Source of the DNA: Annona cherimola
Lineage: Eukaryota; Streptophyta; Magnoliopsida; Magnoliales; Annonaceae
Length of the DNA: 64,000 bases
Assembly: GCA_030490835.1 (NCBI GenBank)
Contig: CM059975.1
Location: 49,095,174-49,159,173, forward strand
Direction of reading: 5' to 3'
The position numbers and the translations under genes are program-made. The stretch's first letter is position 1. Each line of letters starts with the position of its first letter. A model generated the notes under the pieces. It ran no database searches. It saw only the letters and a program-made list of their open reading frames with translations, and was not told where the DNA came from. This document shows, piece after piece, positions 36,145 through 45,385 of the stretch.

Positions 36145-36915
36145 AAGTCGACTTGGCCTGCGACTTGGTTTCCAAGTCGCACATGGAGTCGACTTGGCCT
36201 GCGACTTGGGTTCTTCAGAAACTCAAGTCTGAGACTTGGGTCGACTTGGCTTTCAGACTTCAACTCAAGTCGATCCTGAAGTCAACTTGGGTTGCGACTT
36301 GGCTTGGTCTATTGCAGAAACGCCTTGATCTTCTTGAAATGTCTTGAATCTTGCAAACCATTTGAAAGCTTTGAGTTCTTGCACAATATATGTATGTTCC
36401 TTGCTTTGCTTTGGACTCACTTGGTCTTTATGACTTGAATTTTACTCCATTTGGAAGCTAGCTTGAAGATTCGCTTTGAGCTTGATAGACTTGATTTGAA
36501 TGTAGAACATGATTCTTAACTTTGGAATTGACTCATTTGTTTTTCATCTTGATTCCTTGGACTTGAGTGATAAATCCTCTTGAATATCTTTAAAACTGCA
36601 TCTTTGAAAGTTTGAACATCTTAAGTCGTGGATGGAGTCGACCTGGCCTGCGACTTCACCCAAGTCGCACCTGGAGTCGACTTCGTTTGCGACTTCGTTA
36701 TGTTCGTTTCCACTTTTCAGCTCTGGATACTCCAAGTCGATGCTGGAGTCGACTTCGTATGCGACTTGACTTTCCAAGTCGCAAGTGGAGTCGACTTGAC
36801 CTGCGACTTCACCTGTTGCCTTTTGGGATTCATTCTCAAGTCGATATTTGAGTCGACTTTGGGATCGACTTCACCCAAGTCGAAGTCCAAGTCGACTTGG
36901 AGATCGACTTGACCT
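36145..36915. repeat. U3 array of GTCGAC modules (5' LTR)
   Basis: The same two clusters as in the 3' LTR, immediately upstream of the TATA box in the transcription direction. Confidence 0.92.
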
Positions 36916-37038
36916 CTTTGCTTTCCTTAAACATTTGTCAAACATGTTAGTACTCTTTATATACTCAAATAAGTTCTTGTTAATCATCAAAACTCAGGCT
37001 TTGGTCAATTTAAATTATTTTGAACATTGTTTCCAACA

Positions 37039-37043
37039 GAAAG
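37039..37043. repeat. Element 1 target-site duplication (GAAAG), right
   Basis: Identical to 26177-26181. LINE coding sequence resumes directly behind it. Confidence 0.95.
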
Positions 37044-38878
37044 TACCGAGCCTGTAAAACCTTGTGGCATAGCGAGTTGACATTAATCATTAGCCTCCAT
37101 ACTTGTTTTGCTAGCATTGCCCGGTTGAAGAAGAATATATCTCTGAATCCCATCCCACCTGACAGCTTGGACTTGCACATATCGCTCCAAGATATCCAAC
37201 TCATTTTGCGTTTATTACCCTGTTCTCCCCACCAGAATCTACTGAACAGACTATTGAGTTCATGGCAAAAAGTCTTGGGCAGAAGGAAAACACTCATCGT
37301 GTATGAGGGAATAGCCTGAGCAACTGCCTTGATTAAAGTCTCCTTTCCACCCCAAGACAAAAGTCTTCCCTTCCACCCTTGCACTTTCCTCCATATACGC
37401 TCCTTAAGGTTCCTGAACAGTCCCCTCTTAGATCTTCCAAGCCATGCCGGGAGACCCAGGTAGTTGTTGATGACATTATCCCCCCTCCCAACCGCTGAGT
37501 GACGGCTCTCCTAGAGGCACCATCCATGTTTGAGCTGTAGAAGATTGCAGTTTTATCCACATTAATCACCTGGCCCGATGCGACCGAGTACTGCTGTAAG
37601 ATATCGAGGAAGCAGCTAATGTTCCCATCATTTACCCGAAGAAAGATAAGAGCGTCGTCTGCAAATAGAAGATGTGAGAGGGGCGGCCCCCGCAGGCAGA
37701 TTTTAATGCCATGTAAACACCCTTGTGCCACAGCATTTGATAGCATCACTGAAAGCCCCTCCGCGCACAGAATGAACATGTATGGAGATAAAGGGTCCCC
37801 TTGCCGCAGACCCCTCAACGGACAGAAATACCCAGATTTGAAACCATTTACATTAACCCTGTACTTCACCGTCGATATGCAGGCAAGGATCCACTCAATC
37901 CATCTCGGGCTAAAATTCATTGCACCCATAACTTGTTTTAAGAAAGACCATTCCACACGATCGTATGCCTTTGATATATCGAGTTTGATGGCTATCTCCT
38001 GCCTCTTCCCCCCTCCACGCCTCCTCAACGAATGAATAACTTCGTAGGCGATGAGCATGTTGTCAGTAATTGCCCGCCCGGGAACAAAAGCACTTTGCTG
38101 CTCTCCAATAATATCGTCCAACACCACTTTGAGTCTGTTAGCCAACACTTTTGCCAGAACTTTGTATATAACGTTGCAAAGGCTAATAGGTCGATAGTGG
38201 GATAAACCCCGAGCATCGGCCCTCTTTGGGATGAGAATCAGGGTGGTGGTATTCATATCGCATAGATAACCTTCCAGTAGAGAGCTATCTTGCACCTCCA
38301 TAAAAGCTTTGCACCAATTAAAGACATCCTGGCCCACTAATTCCCAGTGCGAGCAAAAGAAACCGGCAAACATTCCGTCTGGACCCGGAGCTTTTGTCGG
38401 GCCCATAGATCTCACTGCATTAACAACTTCAGACAATTGGAGAGGTCTAATCATATCCCTTTTCTGCTCTTCAGATACCTTCCTAGTTATCTGATCCACA
38501 ACCCCATGAGCGTCACTCGGGTTCGAGGATGTGAATAATTCCAAGAAATGCTCCACTGCCAAATCAAGCATCCCATCTTGGTCACGGATCCAATTACCCC
38601 TCGTGTCTTGCAGTGCCTCAATCCCATTTGCTCTCCTGCGATTAGAAGCCATCCTGTGAAAAAAACCTGTGTTCTTGTCCCCTTCGTGAAGCCATTGGGT
38701 CTTAGCTCGTTGCCTCCATAGTTGTTCCTCGTCATCCAATAGCAGGTTGATGTCACATTTTAGTTTCCTTACAGCCACATCCCTGCTATTTGTGGGCCTT
38801 AGATTCAAGAGGGTCGATAGCTCCTTTTGTTTTCTAAGGATCACTCGTCTTAGATTTCCTCTTTTCGCTCGGTTCCAC
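37044..38878 (-). pseudogene. LINE reverse transcriptase, 5'-truncated and frameshifted
   Basis: Non-LTR RT on the minus strand with the classic blocks: FFHRMASNRRR, PTKAPGPDGMFAGFF, LIPKRADARGLSHYRPISLCN, AIKLDISKAYDRVEW (motif A), GLRQGDPLSPYMFIL (motif B) and FADDALIF (motif C, catalytic aspartates). The open frame starts at 38931 in flanking DNA, so its first ~18 residues are not LINE-encoded. Near 37480-37500, in a G-rich run, the frame shifts and the C-terminal region (WKGRLLSWGGKETLIKAVAQAIP, FWWGEQGNKRKMSWISW) continues in another frame to the Sirevirus insertion at 37043. Confidence 0.9.
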
Positions 38879-38893
38879 TGGAAGCTGTTTTCT
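38879..38893. repeat. LINE target-site duplication, 5' copy
   Basis: TGGAAGCTGTTTTCT, identical to 25034-25048. It marks the 5' truncation point of the LINE at 38878. Confidence 0.88.
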
Positions 38894-39084
38894 GAGTTGG
38901 AAGACTTTCTTGTATGTATCAGATGCTTCATTTTCCATGAATGAAAGACCCCTACAACTCAAAAAAAGAAGTTATGCTTCTATCAAATTTGACTTCTATG
39001 TAATTTTATTTATATATGATTTTATAAAATATTGTTATATTCTAATGTTTATATGCGAATTGATCTAAATATTTGTTGGAATTT
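38894..39084. other. Flank of LINE, nothing recognised
   Basis: AT-rich DNA with no gene or repeat identified. Confidence 0.4.
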
Positions 39085-39270
39085 GAACCCCCGGGTGCAC
39101 TTAGGCTCGGTGCACTTGGGTGCTTTAACCCATTGTCTTTTAGTTTTTTTGAAATTTTTTATACAACTGTTAATTTAAATATATTTAACATGTATATTTA
39201 GTTTTACTATTTTTGGAGATTTTTAAGTATTTATTTTTTATTTTTAAAAATCAGTGGTATTTTTAGTAAT
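39085..39270. repeat. Half-copy of the GTGCACCCGGG MITE
   Basis: CCCGGGTGCACTTAGG...CGGTGCACTTGGGTGC, then 'tttttgaaatttttt', 'tttactatttttggagattttt' and 'aaaaatcagtgg.attttt' follow the left arm of the MITE at 24276-24686 in the same order. The right arm is absent. The following DNA (39300-39420) has phrases of the 23089-23560 MITE ('atatttgcaat', 'atatatgtaaat'). Confidence 0.6.
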
Positions 39271-39880
39271 GCTATGATGGTGCAGTAATGACGTCGTAAC
39301 AATGTGGATATATTTGCAATCTTGGTAAAATTATGTGGGGTTATTTGTGATTTTTGAAACTATGTAAATATATTTACAATTATGATTAAACTAAAAAGGT
39401 ATATATGTAAATTATTCAAAATGAAAACATGGTTCTATCATTTAAGATTGCCCAACTAGCCACTCCCGAGAGGCAACTGATGACACTCAAGTTCCAGAAC
39501 AGAACGTTCGTCCCGCGTGCATACATACATTGCCTTAATTCCTGCCTTGTCTATCATGACACACGTGATCAGATTGGATGAGAAGAGGTGCAATGGATAT
39601 ATTTTCGTTTGGATTATTGTCAGCAGCTTTTCCTCAATAATTGAAGAGGAGAGCAATATGATTGATATGTACATATTTCCTTCGTTTTTGCTCGTGCAGT
39701 GGTCGCGGAGTTAGCCTCAGAAAAGCTGCAGCCCGCGTCGGTTCCACCAAAATCACATGCCCTGTGCAGCCCTCGGGACGCAACCACGTCTCATTAGAGA
39801 ATCCTTACTAAAAGTTAAAACCATACGCAAATTCTCCATAAAACCGCCTGCAACTGACAACTTTTGGGTTTTGCGTTTCT
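39271..39880. other. Non-coding stretch
   Basis: Includes a less AT-rich block at 39470-39800 that looks like ordinary single-copy sequence. No coding signature; the two short overlapping ORFs at 39456-39714 have no recognisable features. Confidence 0.4.
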
Positions 39881-40002
39881 CTACTCATTTTGATCCAAGC
39901 CACTCATTGTATTTGAAATTCTTCACATTTTGATCCAGGACACTCATCGTATTTGAAATTCTTCTCATTTTGATCCAAGACACTCATGGTATTTGAAACT
40001 AT
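39881..40002. repeat. Three tandem ~40-bp repeats
   Basis: The phrase 'cattttgatccaagccactcattgtatttgaaattctt' occurs three times in a row with few changes (starting near 39889, 39930 and 39968). Purpose unknown. Confidence 0.75.
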
Positions 40003-40110
40003 TTCTTTGATCTAAATATAAAAAATCGACTTAATTAATTATTTTGTAATTAGTAATGTTCACGTATGATTTTAAGGATTCTTATGCATTTGTATTTGGG
40101 TTATTATTAA

Positions 40111-40372
40111 ATGCACTCGGGTGAGTGCGCTTAGCTTCAGTGCACCTAGATGTATTTAATCCATTTTTGTTTGAAACTTTTTTTCATAAAATTGTTGATT
40201 TTCCATTTTTTAATATACGTATTAATTTTTACCTTTTTGGAGATTTTTAGATTTTTTTGAATTTTTAAAAATTAGCTCCAAAATGGTAAAAATTGATACA
40301 CATTTTAAATATATTTAGATTAAGTTGTGTAAAAAATATCAAAATGGGTATTTGCACCGGGTGCACCTAATA
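40111..40372. mobile_element. Short relative of the GTGCACCCGGG MITE
   Basis: Begins TGCACTCGGGTGAGTGCGC and ends GTGCACCGGGTGCACC-like. The interior 'tttttacc.ttttggagatttttagattttt' pairs with 'ctccaaaatggtaaaaattgatac'. It is shorter and more diverged than the copy at 24276. The target duplication is unclear. Confidence 0.6.
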
Positions 40373-40580
40373 GCATCCTTTGTATTTTCTGTGTAATGGA
40401 TTTAAAAAGCATTCACATACTATGAAATGGGTTGCACGAATTTAAATTAATAAAAACTCTCGAATAGCCTATCTTGATTATGAAATAAAAATTCAACTAA
40501 TGACAAAATTTAACATCATTTGTTTAATCATAGTATCGAAAATCATTTAAATGGGACCGTTAAGTATATAATATAGGAAT

Positions 40581-43497
40581 GCTTTTATGAAACCTATTTT
40601 TTATATAACCCCTTCACTTTTAATATTTTGATATTTGATGAAAAATCTACTCTATTTATTGTATTTAGTATTATTTATAATATCTTGAAAACTCTTTTAT
40701 TTATCTAGTTCCACTATGTATGGGGCTCTTTTATAAATGTATAAAATCAAAATAATAAAATAACTTAATGTTAGATATCAATTTAAAAGTTGTATTTTTG
40801 ATATTTAAACCGTCTAAAATATCATTTTTATATGGATAAATTATTATTATATTTTAATACAAGTAAATAGATTTAAACATTTTTTATTATTTATATATCA
40901 TCATCATTATCATCATTATAAGTCATTTCCCAATTAGGTGTATATTTATATACAGGGATGCTTCTATGAAACCCCTTCCATTTTCAACATCTAGGTACTT
41001 AATGAAAAATGCACTCCATCTATTATATTTAATATCAGTTATATTATTATGAAAATTCTTTTATTTGTCTAATATTATTGTATATGGGCCCCATCTATAA
41101 ATATGCAAAATCAATATAATAAAATAATTTAATGCTAAATATCAATTTTTAACTAGTATTTTCAACATCTAAACCATTTAAAATATCGTTACTACATGGA
41201 TAAATGATTCTATAAAATATGATCACATTTCAATATATATGTGAATTGAGCTAAGTATTTTTCCAAATTTACACGTGAATATACTTTTTTGAGCAAATAT
41301 AGCCTACGCGCATATTGGATTTGGATGAAACTTAGTCTGATAGCTAAGCAAATGATGTATAAATACAATGAATGGATTGAATTTTCTATCAAGCATCAAA
41401 AATTTAAAATATGAGACCGCTTCTATGTAATCCGGTTACATGGAAGCGAGCGTCATTTATTTTATATATAAACAAATTATATTTTTAAGCAAATGTAACC
41501 CATGCACGTATTTGATTTGGATGAAACTTGGTCTTATATTTAAATAAATGATGTTAAATATAATAAATTGGAGTTTTCATCAAGAATCAAAATATTACAA
41601 TTTGAAGGTTTACACGATTTTTTGTATTTTAAACCCTCTAACTTTGCTAATTTCCATTTTAAACCCCGAAGTTTGGTCATTTGCATTTTTAAACCCTGAA
41701 AGCTTTGGTTCTTTTGCATTTTAAACCCTAATCCATAAGAGCATTAAAAATCACCATTAATCCGTACAAAATGATGTAAATATCATCTAATATTTTTTAA
41801 AAAACTTGTTTTTACTATTTAAACTTGACTATTAGGCTTCTTGATTTTATTATTAGAGACTTCAATAACATTTCACCTTTAGTATAGATTTGGGTGGTTT
41901 TTTAAAAAATATTAGAGGGTATTCATGTTATTTTACATGAATTAACGGTAGCTTTTAAAGCCATTATGGGTTAGGCTTTAAAATACAAAAGGAACCAAAA
42001 TTTCAGGGTTTAAAATGCAAATGACCAAACTTCGGAGTTTAAAATGCAAATAGGAAAAGTTAGAGGGTTTAAAATACAAAATACCTGGTTTACATGAAAT
42101 TGCTTCTATATAACCTGGTGACATAGAAGCGGACTCGTATAGAACTATATTTAAATTATAAAAAATGGCTCGCTTCTATGGAACATCACTTCTAGGTAGC
42201 CCATTTCATTTTTAATATCTTGATAGTTGATGAAAAGTCATTCTATCAATTGTTTTTAGCATAATTTGTATTATTATGGAAACTCTTTCATTTAGTTTAG
42301 TATTAGTGTGTATGGGTTCCATATGAAAATGTGTAAAACTAACATAATAAAATGATGTACTGCTAAATATTAATTTTAAAGTTGTATTTTCAAAATCTAA
42401 ACTATCTAAAATATCTTTTTTTGCGGATAAATGATTCTATAAAGTAATATTACATTTTAAGACATACATAAATGAATATAAGTATTTTTCATAATTTACA
42501 CATTAATATATTTTTTCAACAAATGTGGCCCATAAACATAATTGGGATGAAACTTGATTTTTTAAATAAACAAATGATGTTAAATATAATGAATGGGTTG
42601 AATTTTAAACGAATCATCAACATCTTAAAATTAAAGGGTTACATGGGAACACTTCTATAGAAAATACTTACATCCATTGCAATATGTATGAATTAGAAAT
42701 TTATATATTAAACTAATAGCTTTGAAATTAGTTTATAAATCAAACAATTTTATTATATTAATTTTATGCTTTTAACTAATGAGGCACATGTTATGGTTTG
42801 ATTTAAACAAGGCTTAGTTTACTTGTTAAATAAATTGTTTTAAATGTAATGGATGAAGTGAAATTTATGTAATTATCAAGGAGGGCTCACATGGAGGGCT
42901 TCAAAATGGCGAGCTTCCGCAAATTTGAATTAATGTAATTGGAGCACTTTAAGATGATTTTTCATATTATAAAAAACGAGAACGCTTTTATGAAACTTTT
43001 CTTCTATGGAACCCATTCATTTTAAACATCTAAATAATTGATGAAAAATCTACTCCATCTATTATATTTACTCTTATTTATATTATCATAAAAACTTTTT
43101 CATTTATTTAGTATCACTGCATATGAGCCCCCAGCTACAAATATATAAAATCAACGCAATAAAATAATTTAATCTTAAATATCAAATTTTAAGTAATGCT
43201 TTTAATATTCAAACCATCTAAAATATCACTAAAATGTGGATAATGATTCTATAAATATTACTATATTCGAATATATATGCGAATGGTACTAAGTATTTTC
43301 CCTAATTTACATATGAATGTACCTATTTTTGAGAAAATTTGACCTATGCATATATTGGATTTGGATAAAATTTGATTTCCTAGCTAACAATGTTGTTAAA
43401 TCGAATGAATAGATTAGATTTTACATCAATCATTAACATATAAAAAATGGAGATGATTTCATGAAATTACTTCTACGAAATTCGATTTCATAAGATT
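40581..43497. repeat. Cluster of ~0.5-kb 'GCTTCTATG' repeats
   Basis: At least four copies in the same orientation start at about 40581, 40960, 42172 and 42983, with partial copies at 41449-42130 and 42661-42910. Each begins GCTTYTATGRAAC, passes 'gatgaaaaat.cactc.atctatt', 'aaaatcaa.ataataaaataa.tta' and 'atttggatgaaactt', and ends near a TTACATGGAAGCG-like inverted end. They are 70-85% alike by eye. No coding sequence. Terminal inverted motifs suggest a MITE family clustered by insertion or tandem duplication. Confidence 0.75.
41618..42086. mobile_element. Fold-back Mutator-like MITE inside a GCTTCTATG repeat
   Basis: Left arm TTTGTATTTTAAACCCTCTAAC, then 'ccattttaaaccccgaagtttggtcatttgcattttaaac'; the right arm is its reverse complement over ~190 bp. 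Flanks GGTTTACACGA (41607-41617) and GGTTTACATGA (42087-42097) form a duplication with one change. The host repeat reads continuously when the element is left out, which confirms the borders. Confidence 0.8.
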
Positions 43498-43529
43498 ATT
43501 CCCCTATAAAAAATATTTACGAAAAAGAA

Positions 43530-43534
43530 TATAA
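43530..43534. repeat. Element 2 target-site duplication (TATAA), left
   Basis: TATAA precedes the LTR start TGTTGGAAAC. The same bases follow the 3' LTR at 54514-54518. Confidence 0.95.
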
Positions 43535-43664
43535 TGTTGGAAACAATGTTTAAAACAATAAAAATTGACCAAATCTTGAGTTTCGATGATTAACAAGAAC
43601 TAATTTGAGTATATAAAAGGTACTAATGTGTTTGATAAATGTTTAAGGAAAGCAAAGAGGTCAA

Positions 43665-44475
43665 GTCGATCTTCAAGTCGACTTGGACTTCGACTTGGGT
43701 GAAGTCGATCCCAAAGTCGACTCAAATATCGACTTGAGAATGAATCCCAAAAGCGCAACAGGTGAAGTCGCAGGTCAAGTCGACTCCACTTGCGACTTGG
43801 GAAGTCAAGTCGCAGACGAAGTCGACTCCAGCATCGACTTCAAACAAAAGAAAATGTCCAGGGTTGATTTTGGGGGCACGAAGCTGCCCAAGTCGCAAAC
43901 GAAGTCGACTCCAGGTGCGACTTGGGTCAAGTCGCAGACAAGGTCGACTCCAACTTCGACTTGAGGATTTTAGACTTGAAGATTGAAGTTTCAAGTTTAT
44001 TCCAAGGATCATACTGAACTTTTTCAAACCCAAATGAGATGAAAAGTTCATTCACAAGGAAACAAATTAAGATTCTTGAAGATCAAAGCTAAGATTCATA
44101 TTCAATGTTCAAATCAAGTCTATCAAGCCAAGGCAAATGTTCAAGCTTATTCAAATAAGGCAACACCCAAGTTATGGAGACCAAGTGAGTCCAAGACTAA
44201 GCGAGGAACAAGCATATATCATGCAAGGACTCTAACAGCTCAAAAGCTTTGCAAGGATCAAGCCGAATCTTGAAGAACAAAGCAGCTTCAGCAAAACCCG
44301 AGCCAAGTCGCAGGCTAAGTCGACTTCAGATTCGACTTGAGTCGAAGTCTGAAATCAAGTCGACTAAAACTCAGACTTGGGAAATTGGAAGAACTGGAGT
44401 CGCAGACGAAGTCGACTCCAGATGCGACTTGGGTTGCCAAGTCGCAAGCCAAGTCGACTCCATCTTCGACTTGGG
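43665..44475. repeat. U3 array of GTCGAC quasi-palindromic modules (element 2, 5' LTR)
   Basis: Ten GTCGAC cores in two clusters (43665-43970 and 44305-44475). A typical module reads AAGTCGCA, 2-6 bases, GAAGTCGACTCCA, 2-4 bases, then TGCGACTT: outer arms complementary to each other around a palindromic SalI-type core, about 35 bp. Located 80-900 bp upstream of the TATA box. GTCGAC would be expected less than once in this length of AT-rich DNA. Confidence 0.95.
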
Positions 44476-44555
44476 TATAACGGTCAAATTTTCGAACGTT
44501 GAAGTTCATTTATTGCGCACCAACCACCTCCATAACGTTCATATTTTCTTCCCTC

Positions 44556-44564
44556 TATAAAAGG
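44556..44564 (+). promoter_or_regulatory. TATA box of element 2 (5' LTR)
   Basis: CTCTATAAAAGGACC, at the same relative place as in element 1, with a conserved 'aacgttcat' about 15 bases upstream. Transcription should begin near 44590. Confidence 0.82.
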
Positions 44565-44922
44565 ACCCTCAAATGAACGTGAAAAAGAGAAGAACATTAC
44601 AAGATACTACTATATACTCTACAAAGTCCAAAGTGAGAAAAGAAGATCTAGAAAGGAATCCTATTTGCTTTTCTCCATTTCTGAGTGGTTCGTATACATT
44701 CTAAGGAAGAAGAAGAAAGCTTCAAGTTGCATGCGCCTTCATCAATATTCATCCAAAGCTGCTTCTACAACTTCTTCCTCGAGCTAAATCTGCCTACACA
44801 AATCTGTAAAGTGTAGTTTTTATTCATTTCTTTATTTGGTTGTATAAATCTTGATTTAGCTTGGGTAGCTAAGATCAAGTGTATGCAAAGTAGGGTGTGA
44901 TTGGAGTGAGACTCATCACCTA

Positions 44923-45075
44923 CTTGTGCAAGTGATTGTATATGCCCCCTAGAGCTTTGAATCTAGAAGAGAGCAAGTGGCTCTAGTTGTATATGCCCCC
45001 TAGAGCTTTGAATCTAGAAGAGAGCAAGTGGCTCTAGTTGTGTATGCCCCCTAGAGCTTTGAATCTAGAAGAGAG
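44923..45075. repeat. 51-bp minisatellite, 3 units (element 2, 5' LTR)
   Basis: Units containing GCCCCCTAGAGCTTTGAATC and 'tagaagagagcaagtggctc'. The same unit as in element 1 in the opposite orientation, repeated in the 3' LTR at about 54099-54251. Confidence 0.92.
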
Positions 45076-45339
45076 CGGTGACTCTAAGTGTATTCGTGGA
45101 ATACATAGTGGAACCTAAGTCACAACGGAGTGTGAGCTTGGAAGAGTGGAGTAGGGAAGGTTTGCCCGAACCACTATAAATCTTGTGTTCTACTGCTTTA
45201 TCTTATTTGCTCTCCATTTGCTTAAAAAGGGGATTAACTTTTTCAAGGGGTTAAGATATTTGAAATTATCAAAGAAATTTTAAAGAACCCAATTCACCCC
45301 TCCCCTCTTGGGTTTAGCCATCAACTCGGGACCAACAAG

Positions 45340-45351
45340 TGGTATCAGAGC
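45340..45351 (+). promoter_or_regulatory. Primer-binding site, element 2
   Basis: TGGTATCAGAGC, two bases after the LTR end, complementary to the 3' end of initiator tRNA-Met. Confidence 0.95.
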
Positions 45352-45385
45352 AGGTCTTTGAGTTTATCAAAGAGATCTTATTGAA

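Larger units (their letters stand above)
26182..37038 (-). mobile_element. Sirevirus element 1 (Ty1/copia, SIRE/Maximus type), 10.86 kb
   Basis: A complete LTR retrotransposon on the minus strand: 5' LTR 35293-37038, initiator-Met primer site, gag, pol, GTCGAC-rich leader, ORF3, two polypurine tracts and 3' LTR 26182-27978. It is flanked by a 5-bp GAAAG duplication. The two LTRs show about two substitutions (one near 26428/35539 and one near 27377/36437) and a one-unit difference in a 51-bp minisatellite, so the insertion is young. Pol has one in-frame stop and ORF3 another, so this copy would need proteins supplied by a relative such as element 2. Confidence 0.95.
35293..37038 (-). repeat. 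Element 1 5' LTR (1746 bp)
   Basis: Same termini as the 3' LTR. It carries three minisatellite units (35562-35714), the GTCGAC module clusters (36145-36305 and 36630-36915) and the TATA box at 36040-36048. Only about two base differences from the 3' LTR were seen. Confidence 0.95.
25049..38878 (-). mobile_element. 5'-truncated L1-type LINE, split by Sirevirus element 1
   Basis: The minus-strand LINE consists of 37044-38878 plus 25049-26181, about 2.97 kb after removing the insertion. It contains reverse transcriptase, zf-RVT and RNase H regions in the usual order. It ends in a poly(A)-type tail (plus-strand poly-T at 25049-25063) directly followed by a 15-bp duplication also present at its 5' end. 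The 5' truncation begins inside the connector before the RT, so ORF1 and the endonuclease are missing. A frameshift in the RT C-terminal part, an in-frame stop near 26166 and an internal deletion before RNase H make it dead. Confidence 0.85.
43535..45337 (+). repeat. Element 2 5' LTR (1803 bp)
   Basis: From TGTTGGAAAC to GGGACCAACA. U3 with ten GTCGAC modules, TATA at 44556-44564, and three 51-bp minisatellite units (44923-45075) downstream. Small ORFs over the module array (for example 43683-43964 plus and 43722-44051 minus) recur identically in the other LTR and are repeat artefacts. Confidence 0.97.

Noticed and set aside
37010..37384. 124-aa ORF as a complete gene
   Set aside because: It is the C-terminal part of the LINE RT plus nine residues read from the Sirevirus LTR.
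43665..44475. CRISPR-like look of regularly repeated palindromic units
   Set aside because: Units are irregularly spaced, sit in the U3 of a plant LTR retrotransposon next to a TATA box, and no cas genes or prokaryotic context exist.
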